Assembly: GCF_003600835.1 (NCBI RefSeq) | Contig: NZ_NQYC01000001.1 | Location: 1,178,001-1,242,000, forward strand | Length of the DNA stretch: 64,000 nt | Source of the DNA: Bacillus sp. PK3_68 | GTDB lineage: Bacteria > Bacillota > Bacilli > Bacillales > Domibacillaceae | Direction of reading: 5' to 3' | Shown here: positions 39,712 to 52,409 of the stretch, piece after piece | Position numbering within the stretch: position 1 is the stretch's first letter | Layout: each line of letters opens with the position of its first letter | Notes under the pieces: model-generated | The model's input: the letters and a program-made list of their open reading frames with translations, nothing else | Databases searched by the model: none | Told to the model about the DNA's origin: nothing | Position numbers and translations under genes: made by a program

Positions 39712-40653
39712 CTATTTCTTTTTAGCAATAATGGCTACCCAATCTTCCATCAAAAGTGTTTCTTCGACATCAAACCCAGCTGCTTGCACAGCTTCTTTTA
39801 CCTGCTCTTTCTTTTGCCCGATAATTCCTGACGAAATAAAGTAGCCGCCCGGCTTTACCTTTTTAGCTACATCTCCCGTAAAAGAAAGAATGACTTCAGC
39901 AAGTATGTTCGCTACAATGACATCCGCCTGTTCATCGATGCCGTCAAGCAAGTTGTTTTTCAATACGGTTACTATGTCGTCCACTTGATTCAATTGAATG
40001 TTTTCCTTTGCTGCTTCTACAGCAACTTCGTCAAGATCAAGAGCCGTAACTCTCTTTGCCTGGAGCAGGGCGGCTCCAATACTAAGCACGCCTGAGCCAG
40101 TGCCCACATCTACAACATAATCTCCAGCTTTAACATAACGCTCCAATGCTTGTAGACACATAACAGTTGTCGGATGTGTACCTGTACCGAACGCCATGCC
40201 GGGATCAAGTTCAATGATTAACTCATCCGTACTGACTCGTTCATATTGCTCCCATGTGGGCACAATTGTAAATTTTTCAGAGATTTTAACCGGATTATAA
40301 TATTGTTTCCAGGCTGTAGCCCAGTCTTCTTCATAAACTTCCGTAATCTTTACTTCATTGCGGCCAATATCAATGTCATAACTAGCCAAGTTTTTAATGG
40401 ATTCTTTTATTTCTTCCGCTGTTTCAGAGAGAAAGCTGTTGACAGGCAAATAAGCTTTAACAATAACTACGCCTTCTTCCGGGTAATCATGAGGATTGAG
40501 CTCATAAATTTCACCGAACTGATCTTCCCTTTCCCTTATCAGTTCAACTGGATCTTCAATCACAACTCCGCTTGCACCTGCTTCATGCAAAATGTTTGAA
40601 ATTGGTTCCACGGCTTCATTTGTTGTTTGAATACTAATCTCAGACCACTTCAC
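39712..40653 (-). CDS. prmA: Ribosomal protein L11 methyltransferase
   Basis: Trimethylates lysines and the N-terminus of ribosomal protein L11. An N-terminal substrate-binding domain (1-70) leads to a class I SAM domain with [16 protein letters not shown] near residue 182 and [14 protein letters not shown] near 248. The length of 313 is normal. It follows dnaJ in the heat-shock operon, the usual Bacillus order. Confidence 0.95.
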   Translation of the reverse strand: MKWSEISIQTTNEAVEPISNILHEAGASGVVIEDPVELIREREDQFGEIYELNPHDYPEEGVVIVKAYLPVNSFLSETAEEIKESIKNLASYDIDIGRNEVKITEVYEEDWATAWKQYYNPVKISEKFTIVPTWEQYERVSTDELIIELDPGMAFGTGTHPTTVMCLQALERYVKAGDYVVDVGTGSGVLSIGAALLQAKRVTALDLDEVAVEAAKENIQLNQVDDIVTVLKNNLLDGIDEQADVIVANILAEVILSFTGDVAKKVKPGGYFISSGIIGQKKEQVKEAVQAAGFDVEETLLMEDWVAIIAKKK

Positions 40654-40675
40654 GTCTTGCCAGCTCCATTCTCAT

Positions 40676-41788
40676 TTAGTCGCGCTTTAACGCACGTTTT
40701 ACTTTATCAAAAAAGCTCTTTTCCTGTTCATCCAGCACTTCTCCGCTTACTTCAGCAAATTCACGCAGCAAATGCTTCTGCTTTTCACTAAGCTTTGTTG
40801 GCGTGATGACTTTCACTCGAATATGTTGATCTCCCGTGCCATACCCACGCACATTCGGCACCCCTTTTCCACGCAGACGGAATTTCGTATCCGTTTGCGT
40901 GCCAGCTGGCACCTTCAGTTTAACCTTGCCGTGGATGGTTGGCACCTCAATTTCATCACCAAGCGCGGATTGAACAAAAGTAATCGGGATCTCACAGTAA
41001 ATGTCATCCCCCTCCCGTTCAAACAATTCATGAGGGAGCACACGGAAAACGATAAATAAGTCGCCCGCCGGACCACCATTAACCCCTGGTTCTCCCTGGC
41101 CTGCTACACGAAGCTGCTGGCCATCATCGATGCCTGCCGGGATTTTAATATGGATCTTCTTATTCTTTGTAACTACGCCATCACCGCCGCAAGTGGAGCA
41201 TTTTTCTTTAATAATATTGCCTGTGCCATGACAATAAGGACACGCACGGCGATTGACAATGCGGCCGAACGGTGTGTTCTGCTCGACATTCAGCTCTCCT
41301 GTCCCATGGCAATGGTTACATGTTTCAGGGGTTGTTCCTGGTTTGGCACCTGTGCCCTTACAAGTGTCGCACGTTTCTTCTTTTGGAATTTGTATGTCTG
41401 TTTCTTTGCCAAACACCGCTTCTTCAAAACTGATGGTCATCGTATATTGCAAATCAGCTCCCTGACGCGGAGCATTTGGATCTCTTCTGCGACCGCCGCC
41501 AAAGAATGTACTAAAAATATCTTCAAAGCCGCCGAAGCCGCCAAAATCCTGTCCGCCAAAGCCCTGATTAGGATCTGTATGGCCGAACTGATCATACTGT
41601 GCTCTCTTTTGTTCATCACTTAATATTTCATAAGCTTCTTTTATTTCTTTGAACTTTTCATCTGAACCGGCTTCTTTGTTAATATCCGGATGGTATTTTT
41701 TAGAGAGCTTTCGGTATGCTTTTTTTATTTCATCTTTTGAGGCGCCTTTTTCAACGCCGAGCACTTCATAATAATCTCGTTTACTCAT
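40676..41788 (-). CDS. dnaJ: Chaperone protein DnaJ
   Basis: Hsp40 co-chaperone that brings substrates to DnaK and stimulates its ATPase. The J domain has KYHPDINK, a G/F-rich linker follows ([14 protein letters not shown]), then four CxxCxGxG zinc repeats ([32 protein letters not shown], about residues 143-205) and the C-terminal peptide-binding domains. Start at 41788 ([11 protein letters not shown]); length 370. Confidence 0.97.
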   Translation of the reverse strand: MSKRDYYEVLGVEKGASKDEIKKAYRKLSKKYHPDINKEAGSDEKFKEIKEAYEILSDEQKRAQYDQFGHTDPNQGFGGQDFGGFGGFEDIFSTFFGGGRRRDPNAPRQGADLQYTMTISFEEAVFGKETDIQIPKEETCDTCKGTGAKPGTTPETCNHCHGTGELNVEQNTPFGRIVNRRACPYCHGTGNIIKEKCSTCGGDGVVTKNKKIHIKIPAGIDDGQQLRVAGQGEPGVNGGPAGDLFIVFRVLPHELFEREGDDIYCEIPITFVQSALGDEIEVPTIHGKVKLKVPAGTQTDTKFRLRGKGVPNVRGYGTGDQHIRVKVITPTKLSEKQKHLLREFAEVSGEVLDEQEKSFFDKVKRALKRD

Positions 41789-41867
41789 ATCATTGCCCAC
41801 TCCCCGATTCATTTCACATAAAGGCTATTTTAACATAATTGCTTAGCAATAGTGAATATTATTCATT

Positions 41868-41906
41868 GAAAAAAGCCAAAGTCAAGAAACCCCTGACTTT
41901 GACTTT
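41868..41906 (-). terminator. Attenuator-like hairpin between dnaK and dnaJ
   Basis: AAAGTCAAAGTCA pairs with TGACTTTGGCTTT apart from two mismatches, followed by TTTTTTC on the minus strand. A partial terminator here would lower dnaJ relative to dnaK. Confidence 0.6.
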
Positions 41907-41937
41907 TCAATGTCTGAAAGGCAGACGTGTATGGCAA

Positions 41938-44383
<2,446 letters not shown>

Positions 44384-44443
44384 TCGTGTTTCACCTCCTT
44401 TAAAGAATAGACGGTTTGATTCCGCCTTTTTGCATAAAGAGAA

Positions 44444-44471
44444 GGAAATTAGCATAAACACGCTAATTTCC
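44444..44471 (-). other. Perfect stem-loop between hrcA and grpE
   Basis: GGAAATTAGC and GCTAATTTCC form a perfect 10-bp stem with an 8-base loop. No uninterrupted T run follows. In B. subtilis the dnaK operon mRNA is cut between hrcA and grpE, so a processing or stabilising role is a reasonable inference. Confidence 0.6.
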
Positions 44472-44489
44472 GCCTGCTTCATACTTTCT

Positions 44490-45518
44490 TTAACTATGAT
44501 ACAAATTTGTTAAAGCTTTTGTCATGTCATGGCTTAAAAAGTCTACAAGACTAATGACACGCGAATATTCCATTCTTGTCGGACCAAGAATAGCAATGGT
44601 ACCAACTGGTTCATCTCCAACGGAATAAGAAGCGGTGATCAAACTGCAATGCCGCATAGCAGCATTTTTATTTTCTTTTCCGATCTTCACTTGAATACCG
44701 GCTGGAACACCACTGATCAGTCGGTATATTCCCTCTTCCTGATCAATCATGTTCATCACAAGTCTAATTTTTTCTACATCGTGAAATTCTGGCTGATTCA
44801 ACATATTCGTCTTCCCACCGAAGAAAAGCTTTTCATTGGCATGCAAATCTACTGCTTTTACAAACATAGATAATAATGCATCGTGGTTACGAATATGCCG
44901 ACGCAGCAGCACAACAATTTCTTTATATAATCTATCATGGAGCTCGGAAAGCGGAACACCAATAAGCTTTTCATTTAGTATGTTGACCATTTTTTCAATA
45001 TCGGAAGCATCTACTCGTTCAGGCAAGGAGAACGTCCGATTTTCAACATGACCCGTGTCAGTGACAATAATCGCAACTGCTGTATCTTGGCCGAGTGGCA
45101 CAATTTGCAGTTTTTTTAGCTTATTATCTTTCAACTCAGGCCCTAACACAATTGCCGTATAGTTTGTCAGCTCCGATAGGATTTCTGCCGATTTCTGAAC
45201 AACTTTCTCCAATTCATAGATGCGGTCCACAAAAATGGAATTGATTGTTTCCACTTCCTGATAGTTCAACTTTTTCGGCCGCAGCAAGTGATCCACATAA
45301 TAACGGTATCCTTTTTCTGACGGCACACGCCCTGAAGATGTATGAGGTTTCTCTATAAAACCGAGATTCTCCAACTCTGCCATATCATTGCGAATGGTAG
45401 CTGAGCTAAACGTTACTTCTTCTTTTTCCGCGAGGCTGCGGGAGCCAACTGGCTGTGCAGATCGAATGAAATCATCAATAATTATTTGCAAAATAAAAAG
45501 TTGACGATCGGTTAACAT
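44490..45518 (-). CDS. hrcA: Heat-inducible transcription repressor HrcA
   Basis: Represses class I heat-shock genes by binding CIRCE; needs GroEL for activity. An N-terminal winged helix ([46 protein letters not shown]) is followed by the GAF-like dimer domain. Length 342 is normal. First gene of the operon hrcA-grpE-dnaK-dnaJ-prmA-rsmE-mtaB, preceded by its own operator. Confidence 0.97.
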   Translation of the reverse strand: MLTDRQLFILQIIIDDFIRSAQPVGSRSLAEKEEVTFSSATIRNDMAELENLGFIEKPHTSSGRVPSEKGYRYYVDHLLRPKKLNYQEVETINSIFVDRIYELEKVVQKSAEILSELTNYTAIVLGPELKDNKLKKLQIVPLGQDTAVAIIVTDTGHVENRTFSLPERVDASDIEKMVNILNEKLIGVPLSELHDRLYKEIVVLLRRHIRNHDALLSMFVKAVDLHANEKLFFGGKTNMLNQPEFHDVEKIRLVMNMIDQEEGIYRLISGVPAGIQVKIGKENKNAAMRHCSLITASYSVGDEPVGTIAILGPTRMEYSRVISLVDFLSHDMTKALTNLYHS

Positions 45519-45533
45519 CGTTGATCACCTCTG

Positions 45534-45560
45534 TTAGCACTCGATTGTCAGGAGTGCTAA
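45534..45560. promoter_or_regulatory. CIRCE operator
   Basis: TTAGCACTC - 9 bases - GAGTGCTAA, a perfect match to the CIRCE consensus, just upstream of hrcA. HrcA binding site, so the operon should be heat-inducible. Confidence 0.98.
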
Positions 45561-45570
45561 ATCTATAAAT

Positions 45571-45599
45571 AAATTATCAAAATCAGCGATTAATGTCAA
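45571..45599 (-). promoter_or_regulatory. SigA promoter of the hrcA operon
   Basis: TTGACA (45594-45599) and a -10 region TAATTT (45571-45576) with a 17-base spacer on the minus strand, directly ahead of the CIRCE element. GATAAT overlaps as a shorter-spaced alternative. Confidence 0.7.
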
Positions 45600-45626
45600 C
45601 GACAGAGCACTTATTACACCGCTCTG

Positions 45627-46775
45627 TTATTCATTCTCTTCAGTGAGCAAAAATGCTTGAAACACTTCGTTTCCTAAAAGTTTCCCCTGCGCTGTCAGTC
45701 GGAGGAATTCATTATCCTCTACCACGAGCAATTCTCTCCCAATCATTTCCTCAATCGGCTTTTTAAATAAGGAAAACGGAGAGATACCAAACTTGTTTTC
45801 AAAATGAGAAACTGACACCCCCGCAATTTTGCGGAGCCCAAGGAACATCTCCTCTTCCATCTTCTCTTTTTCAGTTAACTTGCTTTCATGCAGCAAAGGC
45901 AGCTGCCCTTCTTGTATGGGAGTCATATACTTTTTCAGCGGCCCATGATTGGATCGCCTAACTCCGTTTATATAAGCATGAGCACCGGCGCCAAATCCGT
46001 AATACTGTTCATTATTCCAGTATACAAGATTATGAAGGCTTTCAAACCCAGGACGGGCAAAATTGCTGATCTCGTATTGCTGAAGACCTGAAGCGGCCAT
46101 TTCCTCTTCAAGCAATTCATACATCGCTGCTTCTGTTTCCACTTTCGGAAGCGGCAAGGCATCTTTTCTCATTAAATTATAAAACACAGTTTTAGGTTCA
46201 ATAATCAATGAGTAGCCGGAATAATGCGGAAGCTGCAAGCTAAGTGCTTGCTTTAAAGTGTCCCGGAAGTCCGCAAGCGTCTGATTCGGTAGGGCATATA
46301 TTAAATCAATGCTAATATTGTCGAAGCCAGATGCTCTTGCATCTTCTATCGTAGCAAACACATCACTGCTTGAATGCGTACGTCCGATGGCACGAAGCAA
46401 TTCATCATTGAAGGACTGTACACCAAGACTCAAGCGATTTACTCCGTAACTTCTCAGCATTCTCAACTTCTCAGCCGTTAAGTCACCTGGATTTGCTTCA
46501 AATGTGAACTCCCCATTTGCAAAAGGCAAATAATCTCGGATAGCTTGGCACAGCTTATCGAGTTGCGCAGCATTAAGAGCCGTAGGCGTTCCTCCGCCGA
46601 CGAAAATGGTATCCAGCTGATCAGAGGGGGCCTGTTCCATGGTCATTTTCATTTCATCAGCCAACGCCCTTATATAGTCGTCCACCGGCTGGTTTTTTAA
46701 AAAGACTTTATTAAAATCGCAGTAATGGCAAATTTGCTGGCAAAAGGGAATGTGAATGTATGCGGAACGTATCAT
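45627..46775 (-). CDS. hemW: Radical SAM heme chaperone HemW
   Basis: Long annotated as oxygen-independent coproporphyrinogen oxidase HemN, but the family is now seen as a heme-handling protein. The radical-SAM cysteines are in HIPFCQQICHYCDF, with FVGGGTPTAL and EANPGDLT for SAM binding. It lacks the N-terminal extension of true HemN. The C-terminal winged-helix-like domain is present (EEEMFLGLRKIAGVS). Length 382. It follows lepA, as in other Bacillus. Confidence 0.93.
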   Translation of the reverse strand: MIRSAYIHIPFCQQICHYCDFNKVFLKNQPVDDYIRALADEMKMTMEQAPSDQLDTIFVGGGTPTALNAAQLDKLCQAIRDYLPFANGEFTFEANPGDLTAEKLRMLRSYGVNRLSLGVQSFNDELLRAIGRTHSSSDVFATIEDARASGFDNISIDLIYALPNQTLADFRDTLKQALSLQLPHYSGYSLIIEPKTVFYNLMRKDALPLPKVETEAAMYELLEEEMAASGLQQYEISNFARPGFESLHNLVYWNNEQYYGFGAGAHAYINGVRRSNHGPLKKYMTPIQEGQLPLLHESKLTEKEKMEEEMFLGLRKIAGVSVSHFENKFGISPFSLFKKPIEEMIGRELLVVEDNEFLRLTAQGKLLGNEVFQAFLLTEENE

Positions 46776-46810
46776 GTAAGAAAACTCCTCTTTGTTTGTT
46801 CAATAACGTG

Positions 46811-46837
46811 AAAAAGGGGAAGCATTTGTGCTTTCCC
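46811..46837 (-). terminator. lepA terminator
   Basis: A GGGAAAGCA / TGCTTCCC stem with one bulged base, followed by CTTTTTC on the minus strand. A partial terminator between lepA and hemW. Confidence 0.65.
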
Positions 46838-46848
46838 TCTCTCTTTTC

Positions 46849-48684
46849 CTATTTACTTTTATTATCGTCATCCATTTTCAAGACTGCCATGAAGGCCTCT
46901 TGTGGTACTTCAACCGAGCCAACTTGCTTCATGCGCTTTTTCCCTTCTTTTTGCTTCTCAAGCAATTTACGCTTACGGGAAATATCTCCGCCGTAACATT
47001 TAGCAAGAACGTTTTTACCCATCGATTTAATGGTGGATCTCGCCACAATCTTCTGGCCGATGGCCGCCTGTACAGGCACTTCAAATTGCTGTCTTGGAAT
47101 CAAACTTTTTAACTTTTCAACAATTACCTTGCCACGCTCATAAGCAAAATCACGATGGACGATAAAGCTTAACGCATCCACTTTGTCGCCATTGAGTAAA
47201 ATATCCATTTTTACAAGCTTGGATGTTTTGTATCCAATAAGTTCATAATCAAAGGAAGCATAGCCTTTCGTACTGGACTTTAATTGGTCGAAGAAATCGT
47301 AAACGATTTCCGAAAGCGGGATTTCATAAATCACATTTACCCGGTTTTCGTCCATATACTGCATATCAATAAAAATACCGCGCTTATTCTGGGAAAGCTC
47401 CATGACCGCGCCAACATAGTCATTTGGCACCATAATCGACGCTTTCACGTATGGCTCTTCCACCGCATCTATTTTTTGCGGATCCGGCATATTGGAAGGG
47501 TTATCTACGTTTATTTCTTCGCCATTGGTCATCCGCACTTTATAAATAACGCTCGGTGCTGTGGTAATCAGATCAATTTTAAACTCACGCTCGATTCTCT
47601 CTTGGATAATTTCCATATGGAGGAGTCCAAGGAACCCGCAACGGAAGCCAAATCCAAGCGCCTGTGATGTTTCCGGCTCAAATTGAAGGGCGGAGTCATT
47701 TAGCTCTAATTTTTCCAGAGCTTCGCGCAAGTCATTGAATTTTGATGAATCGATCGGATAAAGCCCGCAATAAACCATCGGATTCAGCTTTCTATATCCA
47801 GGCAGCGCTTCAACTGCTGGATTATGGGCTGAAGTGATCGTATCCCCCACCCGCGTATCGCCTACATTTTTGATAGCAGCAGTCAAGAAGCCAACATCCC
47901 CGACAGTCAATTCATCGCGTACGGTTGTTTTCGGCGTGAAGACCCCCACTTCGGTGACCTCGAATTCTTTACCAGTTGCCATCATTCTAATTTTGTCCCC
48001 TGCTTTTACTGAACCATCTACGACGCGGATATAGGCAACAACGCCTCGATAAGCATCATATAAAGAATCAAAAATAAGCGCCTTTAATGGAGCTGATGAA
48101 TCACCTGTTGGAGCGGGCACTTTTTCAACAATTTGCTCTAAAATTTCCTCAATCCCAATACCAGCTTTTGCGGAGGCAAGAACCGCTTCTGAAGCATCCA
48201 GACCAATGACATCTTCCACTTCTTGACGAACGCGTTCCGGTTCTGCTGCCGGCAAATCAATCTTATTGATGACCGGTAGAATTTCCAAGTCATTGTCTAA
48301 AGCGAGATAGACATTCGCCAGTGTTTGGGCTTCAATTCCTTGTGCTGCATCTACTACAAGGATTGCCCCTTCACAGGCGGCAAGGCTGCGAGACACTTCA
48401 TAAGTGAAATCGACGTGTCCTGGTGTATCGATTAAATGGAAAATATACTCTTCTCCATTTTTCGCTTTATAATTCAATTGCACAGCATTTAACTTAATCG
48501 TAATGCCCCGCTCACGCTCAAGGTCCATTGAATCGAGCAGTTGGCTTTTCATCTCCCGGGAAGACAGAGCATTCGTATACTCCAATATCCGATCGGCTAA
48601 AGTAGACTTCCCATGGTCAATATGAGCAATAATCGAGAAGTTTCTGATATGCTCTTGTCTTAATTGTTTCTCTTCATTATTCAT
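46849..48684 (-). CDS. lepA: Elongation factor 4 (LepA)
   Basis: Ribosome-associated GTPase related to EF-G. G1 is [13 protein letters not shown] near residue 19, G2 [11 protein letters not shown]3 DTPGHVDF, G4 NKIDLP. The C-terminal LepA-specific domain ends with [20 protein letters not shown], the family signature. The length of 611 is standard. Confidence 0.97.
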   Translation of the reverse strand: MNNEEKQLRQEHIRNFSIIAHIDHGKSTLADRILEYTNALSSREMKSQLLDSMDLERERGITIKLNAVQLNYKAKNGEEYIFHLIDTPGHVDFTYEVSRSLAACEGAILVVDAAQGIEAQTLANVYLALDNDLEILPVINKIDLPAAEPERVRQEVEDVIGLDASEAVLASAKAGIGIEEILEQIVEKVPAPTGDSSAPLKALIFDSLYDAYRGVVAYIRVVDGSVKAGDKIRMMATGKEFEVTEVGVFTPKTTVRDELTVGDVGFLTAAIKNVGDTRVGDTITSAHNPAVEALPGYRKLNPMVYCGLYPIDSSKFNDLREALEKLELNDSALQFEPETSQALGFGFRCGFLGLLHMEIIQERIEREFKIDLITTAPSVIYKVRMTNGEEINVDNPSNMPDPQKIDAVEEPYVKASIMVPNDYVGAVMELSQNKRGIFIDMQYMDENRVNVIYEIPLSEIVYDFFDQLKSSTKGYASFDYELIGYKTSKLVKMDILLNGDKVDALSFIVHRDFAYERGKVIVEKLKSLIPRQQFEVPVQAAIGQKIVARSTIKSMGKNVLAKCYGGDISRKRKLLEKQKEGKKRMKQVGSVEVPQEAFMAVLKMDDDNKSK

Positions 48685-48729
48685 GTTTTTTCTTCACTCC
48701 TGTTAGTCGGCGCATGTATACTAGCATTG

Positions 48730-48758
48730 ATTATATCAGCCAGAAAAGCAATTGACAA
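48730..48758 (-). promoter_or_regulatory. Probable SigA promoter of lepA
   Basis: TTGTCA (48753-48758) and TATAAT (48730-48735) with a 17-base spacer on the minus strand, about 45 bases ahead of the lepA start. Confidence 0.7.
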
Positions 48759-48853
48759 TTTACAAAAGTGAAAGCATCTTAGTCAGCTTTAAAGAGTGCG
48801 AAAGTGAAGGGGAGACGAAAGTGCACAGAAACACGGTTTACTTTCTTAATCAG

Positions 48854-48885
48854 AAAAAACCGCTGCCGTGAAAAACGGCCAGCGG
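48854..48885 (-). terminator. Terminator of the spoIIP-yqxA transcript
   Basis: CCGCTG-G-CCGT and ACGG-CAGCGG form a stem with one bulged base, followed by six T on the minus strand, just after the restored yqxA stop. Confidence 0.88.
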
Positions 48886-48888
48886 GCT

Positions 48889-49184
48889 CTAACTACTAAA
48901 TAACGAAGCGGCAGCAAAAGTCACCGCTTCAGCTAATGATTGTCCAACTTTTGAAAATACATTCACCTGTTCTTCCTCTTTTAGTCTTTCTTTTTTTATA
49001 TACAAATCAACCTCGGCTTCATCTTTTTCAAAAAAGAAAAAGCGGGCTCTTCTTTTTGATTAGCAACCATTTGCTTATAAGGAGACGGCTCCTGCCAATT
49101 TTTATTATTATGGAAAGAGCCGATTAATACACCTATAAAGAAAATAGCGAGCATAAGGCAAGTTTTCATCAGAAAAGTTTTCAT
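48889..49184 (-). pseudogene. yqxA: YqxA-like DUF3679 protein, reading frame split by a one-base deletion
   Basis: Small membrane-anchored protein downstream of spoIIP, as yqxA is in B. subtilis. The N-terminal anchor (MKTFLMKTCLMLAIFFIGVLIG) and the segment to PAFSFL are in one frame, which then ends early at 48996. Six A on the plus strand at 49030-49035 should be seven; then the protein continues FEKDEAEVDLYIKKERLKE, then VNVFSKVGQSLAEAVTFA, and stops at 48889 (about 98 residues). The restored C-terminus and its nearby terminator support one intact gene. Function unknown. Confidence 0.75.
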
Positions 49185-49208
49185 CAGAATATCCTTTCTT
49201 ACTGGCGT

Positions 49209-50378
49209 TTACTGGGATTGTACTGCCTCCGCCTGCCAGTAATAATCTGCAAATATATCTGCAAAGGCCTCTGCTGTTCGATTGAGCTCTTCGAATGTAT
49301 TGTCTACTCCGCCAAACTCAATTAGCATTGCTTTTTCAGATAAATCCTGATTAAATTTTCCATTCGTATTTTTCCCTTGCTTTAAAATAACTCCTCTAGA
49401 TAATCCCTTATATTTTTTCTCTAGTAAGTTATGCCATTCCGTTGCCAGTTTTACATTTTTTTCATAGTTGGCATGCTCGGCACCGACAACAAATACGAGC
49501 TTTGCATAGCTCTTGCCATTCACAGTAGCAGTCGTTACCTTCTTGCGTTGAGAATCACGATGAATATCGATAAAATACTGTAAATCACGATTATTAGATT
49601 GTGCAGAAGCCATAACAGTACGCGATTCCTGGTAAGCCTGGCTGTATTTTTTTCCCGTCTGATTCAGCTTAGCGACAATGTCTGTTTTGTCTACTGTTGT
49701 CCCAATTCCTTTAGACTCCAGTGCCTCCTGCAGCATTTCGCCAACTTTCGTGACGTTTAAGGCTGAATGGTGAGCTGAATCAGCAGAAGAAACCCCCTGT
49801 AAATACGGCAAGTAGGACTCTCTCGTATGAGTGAAATATACGTATACCTTCTTTTTTCCGTTCGTTGTCAGGGAAGGCGGCGGGCTATCCTTTTCTTTTG
49901 GAATCTCTTTAGCCGGGGTTATTACTGCATCATTTCCCTTATCTAATGCCTCATCCGGCGGCTCCGACTCAATTGGCATATTTGTATAGTCTGTACCTTC
50001 CCCAGCTACCAATATTTCTCCATCATAAATAGAAAACCCCGGTACTTCTCTTCCCAGAAAGCTGCGCGGGTCCTGGAAACGGACATTCGTCGCGTAACGA
50101 AAGGCGAGCTCGCTCAGCGATGGAGGCCGAGCATCTTCAGGCGCGTGCGTCGCAAACAATTTGTTCTCCATCGTATACAAGTAGTAAAGCGCACCGCCAG
50201 ATATGTGTTCAGCTGCTTCATTAACTGAATGAGAAGAAATTCGATAGTTGTAAGTAAAGGACGTTAATAAACCGGCAACTGAAAAAAGTGTGAGGAGAGA
50301 GATCGTAAAAATCATCATTCCCTTTAAGATCGTCGACAAATTAATTGAAAAGAGGTCATACGGCTGGTTCTCCTTCAT
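49209..50378 (-). CDS. spoIIP: Stage II sporulation protein P (SpoIIP)
   Basis: Peptidoglycan amidase and endopeptidase that works with SpoIID and SpoIIM in engulfment. An N-terminal membrane anchor (about residues 18-42) leads to an external domain. The catalytic domain (about 185-380) contains YFTHTRESYLP, FIDIHRDSQRKK, FVVGAEHANYEKN and the conserved MLIEFGGVDNTFEE near the end. Length 389 is normal. It lies downstream of gpr, as in B. subtilis. Confidence 0.95.
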   Translation of the reverse strand: MKENQPYDLFSINLSTILKGMMIFTISLLTLFSVAGLLTSFTYNYRISSHSVNEAAEHISGGALYYLYTMENKLFATHAPEDARPPSLSELAFRYATNVRFQDPRSFLGREVPGFSIYDGEILVAGEGTDYTNMPIESEPPDEALDKGNDAVITPAKEIPKEKDSPPPSLTTNGKKKVYVYFTHTRESYLPYLQGVSSADSAHHSALNVTKVGEMLQEALESKGIGTTVDKTDIVAKLNQTGKKYSQAYQESRTVMASAQSNNRDLQYFIDIHRDSQRKKVTTATVNGKSYAKLVFVVGAEHANYEKNVKLATEWHNLLEKKYKGLSRGVILKQGKNTNGKFNQDLSEKAMLIEFGGVDNTFEELNRTAEAFADIFADYYWQAEAVQSQ

Positions 50379-50449
50379 TGCTCCACCCTTTCTGCAAAAG
50401 TCTTGTACTATCGTATGACTTCATCAGAAAAAGCAGAACAATTTTATGA

Positions 50450-50572
50450 AGAAAAGCGGAGCCGACTGCTTTGCCCCGACAAGCATAAGACGAAATGGCG
50501 AAGTGGCGTTCTTCAGCCACATAGCCAGATCGGCTTATGACCTCGAGGAGCAAGGAGGCGTAGCTGGACAAC
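50450..50572. repeat. Intergenic repeat copy B
   Basis: It starts GAAAAGCGGAGCCGAC and ends GGAGGCGTAGCTGGACAAC. Internally it folds into a long imperfect hairpin: TGGCGAAGTGGC with GCCACATAGCCA at the tip, CATAAG with CTTATG below, and TTGC with GCAA at the base. The type of sequence (AAGCGGAAGC..., CCCCGACAAGCATAAG, GCTGGACAA) recurs in intergenic regions of many Bacillaceae. Confidence 0.7.
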
Positions 50573-50706
50573 GAAAAGCGGAAGGCGCTCGATTAGTACG
50601 ATAGGAGATTGGAGGAATTTCTATGGGAGTCTCTTTTTGACTCCTGTAGAAATTTCGAAATCACCGTACGTGCTAGCGCCTGCAGCTGAACAACAAAAAG
50701 CGGAGA
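50573..50706. repeat. Intergenic repeat copy C, adjoining copy B
   Basis: It starts GAAAAGCGGAAGGCGC and shares CGATTAG and CGATAGGAG then TTGGAGG with copy A. Its centre is a strong hairpin (GAAATTTCTA-like arms around GGGAGTC ... GACTCC) and the outer arms AGGCGCT / AGCGCCT pair. It ends CTGCAGCTGAACAACAAAAAGCGG. A further short piece starting AAAAGCGGAGACGG follows to about 50727. Together B and C fill the 50379-50739 gap. Confidence 0.7.
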
Positions 50707-50739
50707 CGGTTCGATGCCGCTGAACACCAGCAACAATAC

Positions 50740-51843
50740 CTATTTTGTAAAGAAACCGGTATTTCCTTGGTCAACTGCTGAGTGTAAGGCCGCATTCAAA
50801 CAGTTCGCTAATAAATTCGCTGTATCCTTAATAAATAAATCTACTTCCTTTGGTGTAACCATTAAATTATGGCCGAGCGGGGACAACACTTCCCGAATAA
50901 GCTGCCGTTTTTCATCTTCAGGCAATATACCGATCATGCCAAGGAACGAACGGCGATTTTCCTCATCAGGCAAGTGTTGCTCTGTCAGTTTATTTTTACC
51001 AAAAGAAAAACCGGCAGGCGCGAGCGCACCGGAAGGTCTGTCTCCCTCCTGGATTTCTTTTCCTAAATGTTTCAAGATAAAGTCAATCGTATCACTCGTA
51101 ATTGAAACAGCATCTACAACAGTAGGAACGCCAATTGCAATAACTGGAATGCCGAGTGTTTTTTCGCTAAGTTCTTTTCTTTTGTTGCCTACTCCTGCTC
51201 CTGGTTGAATACCGGTATCTGCGATCTGCACGGTGGCATTAACCCGCTCAATCGATCGTGAGGCAAGCGCATCAATAACTACTAAAAAATCCGGCTTGGT
51301 TTTTTCAACCACTCCAAATACAATATCACTCGTTTCAATCCCCGTTATTCCCATCACTCCAGGAATGAGAGAGCTTACTGGCCGGTACCCTTCCTCTACT
51401 TGGTCCGGCTGCAACTCAAATAAATGTCTCGTTACCATGATCTCTCTACATACAAGAGGACCGAGAGCATCAGGTGTCACATCTTCATTGCCCAGGCCCA
51501 CAACAAGGCAGCTTGCGTTTTCTTGAATACCTTTCTTTTTTAGAAAAGCGGCAAATTCATTCGCCAGCACTTTCTCTACTTCATGCTGATGACTCGTGTC
51601 GTGGGTGCGGATACCCTGGGATTCTACTGTCAAATAAAGTCCTGCCTTTTTCCCTGTCGCCTTTTCTCCCTCTTCATCGATCGTAACGGAAGTGACTGTT
51701 ATGTCATTCATTTTCCGTTCTTCTGTTAGTACACCAACGACTTGCCTAGTCTTTCCCTGCCGCTCCTCGGCCATGGCTTTTGCTTCTACAACCAGATCTG
51801 TCCTTACCGCATACTGACTTAAATCAAGTGATGATTCTTTCAC
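50740..51843 (-). CDS. gpr: Germination protease GPR
   Basis: Aspartic-type protease that degrades small acid-soluble spore proteins at germination. The 367-residue zymogen begins [24 protein letters not shown]; the first 16 or so residues are the propeptide removed late in sporulation. Family stretches [32 protein letters not shown] and VIDALASRS are present. In B. subtilis it is made in the forespore. It is divergent from rpsT. Confidence 0.95.
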   Translation of the reverse strand: MKESSLDLSQYAVRTDLVVEAKAMAEERQGKTRQVVGVLTEERKMNDITVTSVTIDEEGEKATGKKAGLYLTVESQGIRTHDTSHQHEVEKVLANEFAAFLKKKGIQENASCLVVGLGNEDVTPDALGPLVCREIMVTRHLFELQPDQVEEGYRPVSSLIPGVMGITGIETSDIVFGVVEKTKPDFLVVIDALASRSIERVNATVQIADTGIQPGAGVGNKRKELSEKTLGIPVIAIGVPTVVDAVSITSDTIDFILKHLGKEIQEGDRPSGALAPAGFSFGKNKLTEQHLPDEENRRSFLGMIGILPEDEKRQLIREVLSPLGHNLMVTPKEVDLFIKDTANLLANCLNAALHSAVDQGNTGFFTK

Positions 51844-51932
51844 TATGTCTTCCCCCTTATAAATAAACTTTTACTTTAGTCTGCCCGACTGTGTAAAAGT
51901 TCATTCCTTGACACAAATTACAAATGTAACTA

Positions 51933-51961
51933 TTGCAATCTCACCTTCTGTTTGATAGAAT
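51933..51961 (+). promoter_or_regulatory. SigA promoter of rpsT
   Basis: TTGCAA (51933-51938) and TAGAAT (51956-51961) with a 17-base spacer. A second candidate, TTGACA at 51908 with TATTGC, overlaps just upstream. Confidence 0.65.
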
Positions 51962-52036
51962 AACTTTTGTTCTTATAAGGAAAAATGGAAGTCGAGTAAA
52001 AGATAGAATCTCGATCGCTTTTAGGAGGTGACCGGA

Positions 52037-52291
52037 ATGCCAAATATTAAATCTGCTATCAAACGCACAAAAACGATCCAAGAGCGCACAGAGCGCAATA
52101 ACCAACAGAAATCTGCAATGCGTACAGCTGTAAAGAAATTTGAAGCAGCAGCTGCCAACAACGAGGAAAACGCAAAAGATCTTTTCGCTGAAGCAGCAAA
52201 GAATCTTGACAAAGCTGCCGCTAAAGGTTTAATCCATAAAAATGCAGCAAACCGTAAAAAGTCTCGTTTATTGAAAAAGCTAAACGCATAA
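52037..52291 (+). CDS. rpsT: 30S ribosomal protein S20
   Basis: An 84-residue basic helical protein of the small subunit; starts [21 protein letters not shown] and ends [13 protein letters not shown]. The ATG at 52037 follows AGGAGGTGACC. Flanked by its own promoter and terminator. Confidence 0.97.
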   Translation: MPNIKSAIKRTKTIQERTERNNQQKSAMRTAVKKFEAAAANNEENAKDLFAEAAKNLDKAAAKGLIHKNAANRKKSRLLKKLNA

Positions 52292-52314
52292 TCAATTAAC
52301 GTTTCGCTAAATAA

Positions 52315-52348
52315 AAAAATCCTTCAAGAGGAATCTTGAAGGATTTTT
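52315..52348 (+). terminator. rpsT terminator
   Basis: AATCCTTCAAGA pairing with TCTTGAAGGATT, followed by seven T; convergent with holA. Confidence 0.92.
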
Positions 52349-52409
52349 TTATTTAGCCGAGTATCATCTCCGGGCCGTGGGTGACACTGTTGACTTCAGT
52401 AAGTATCCT

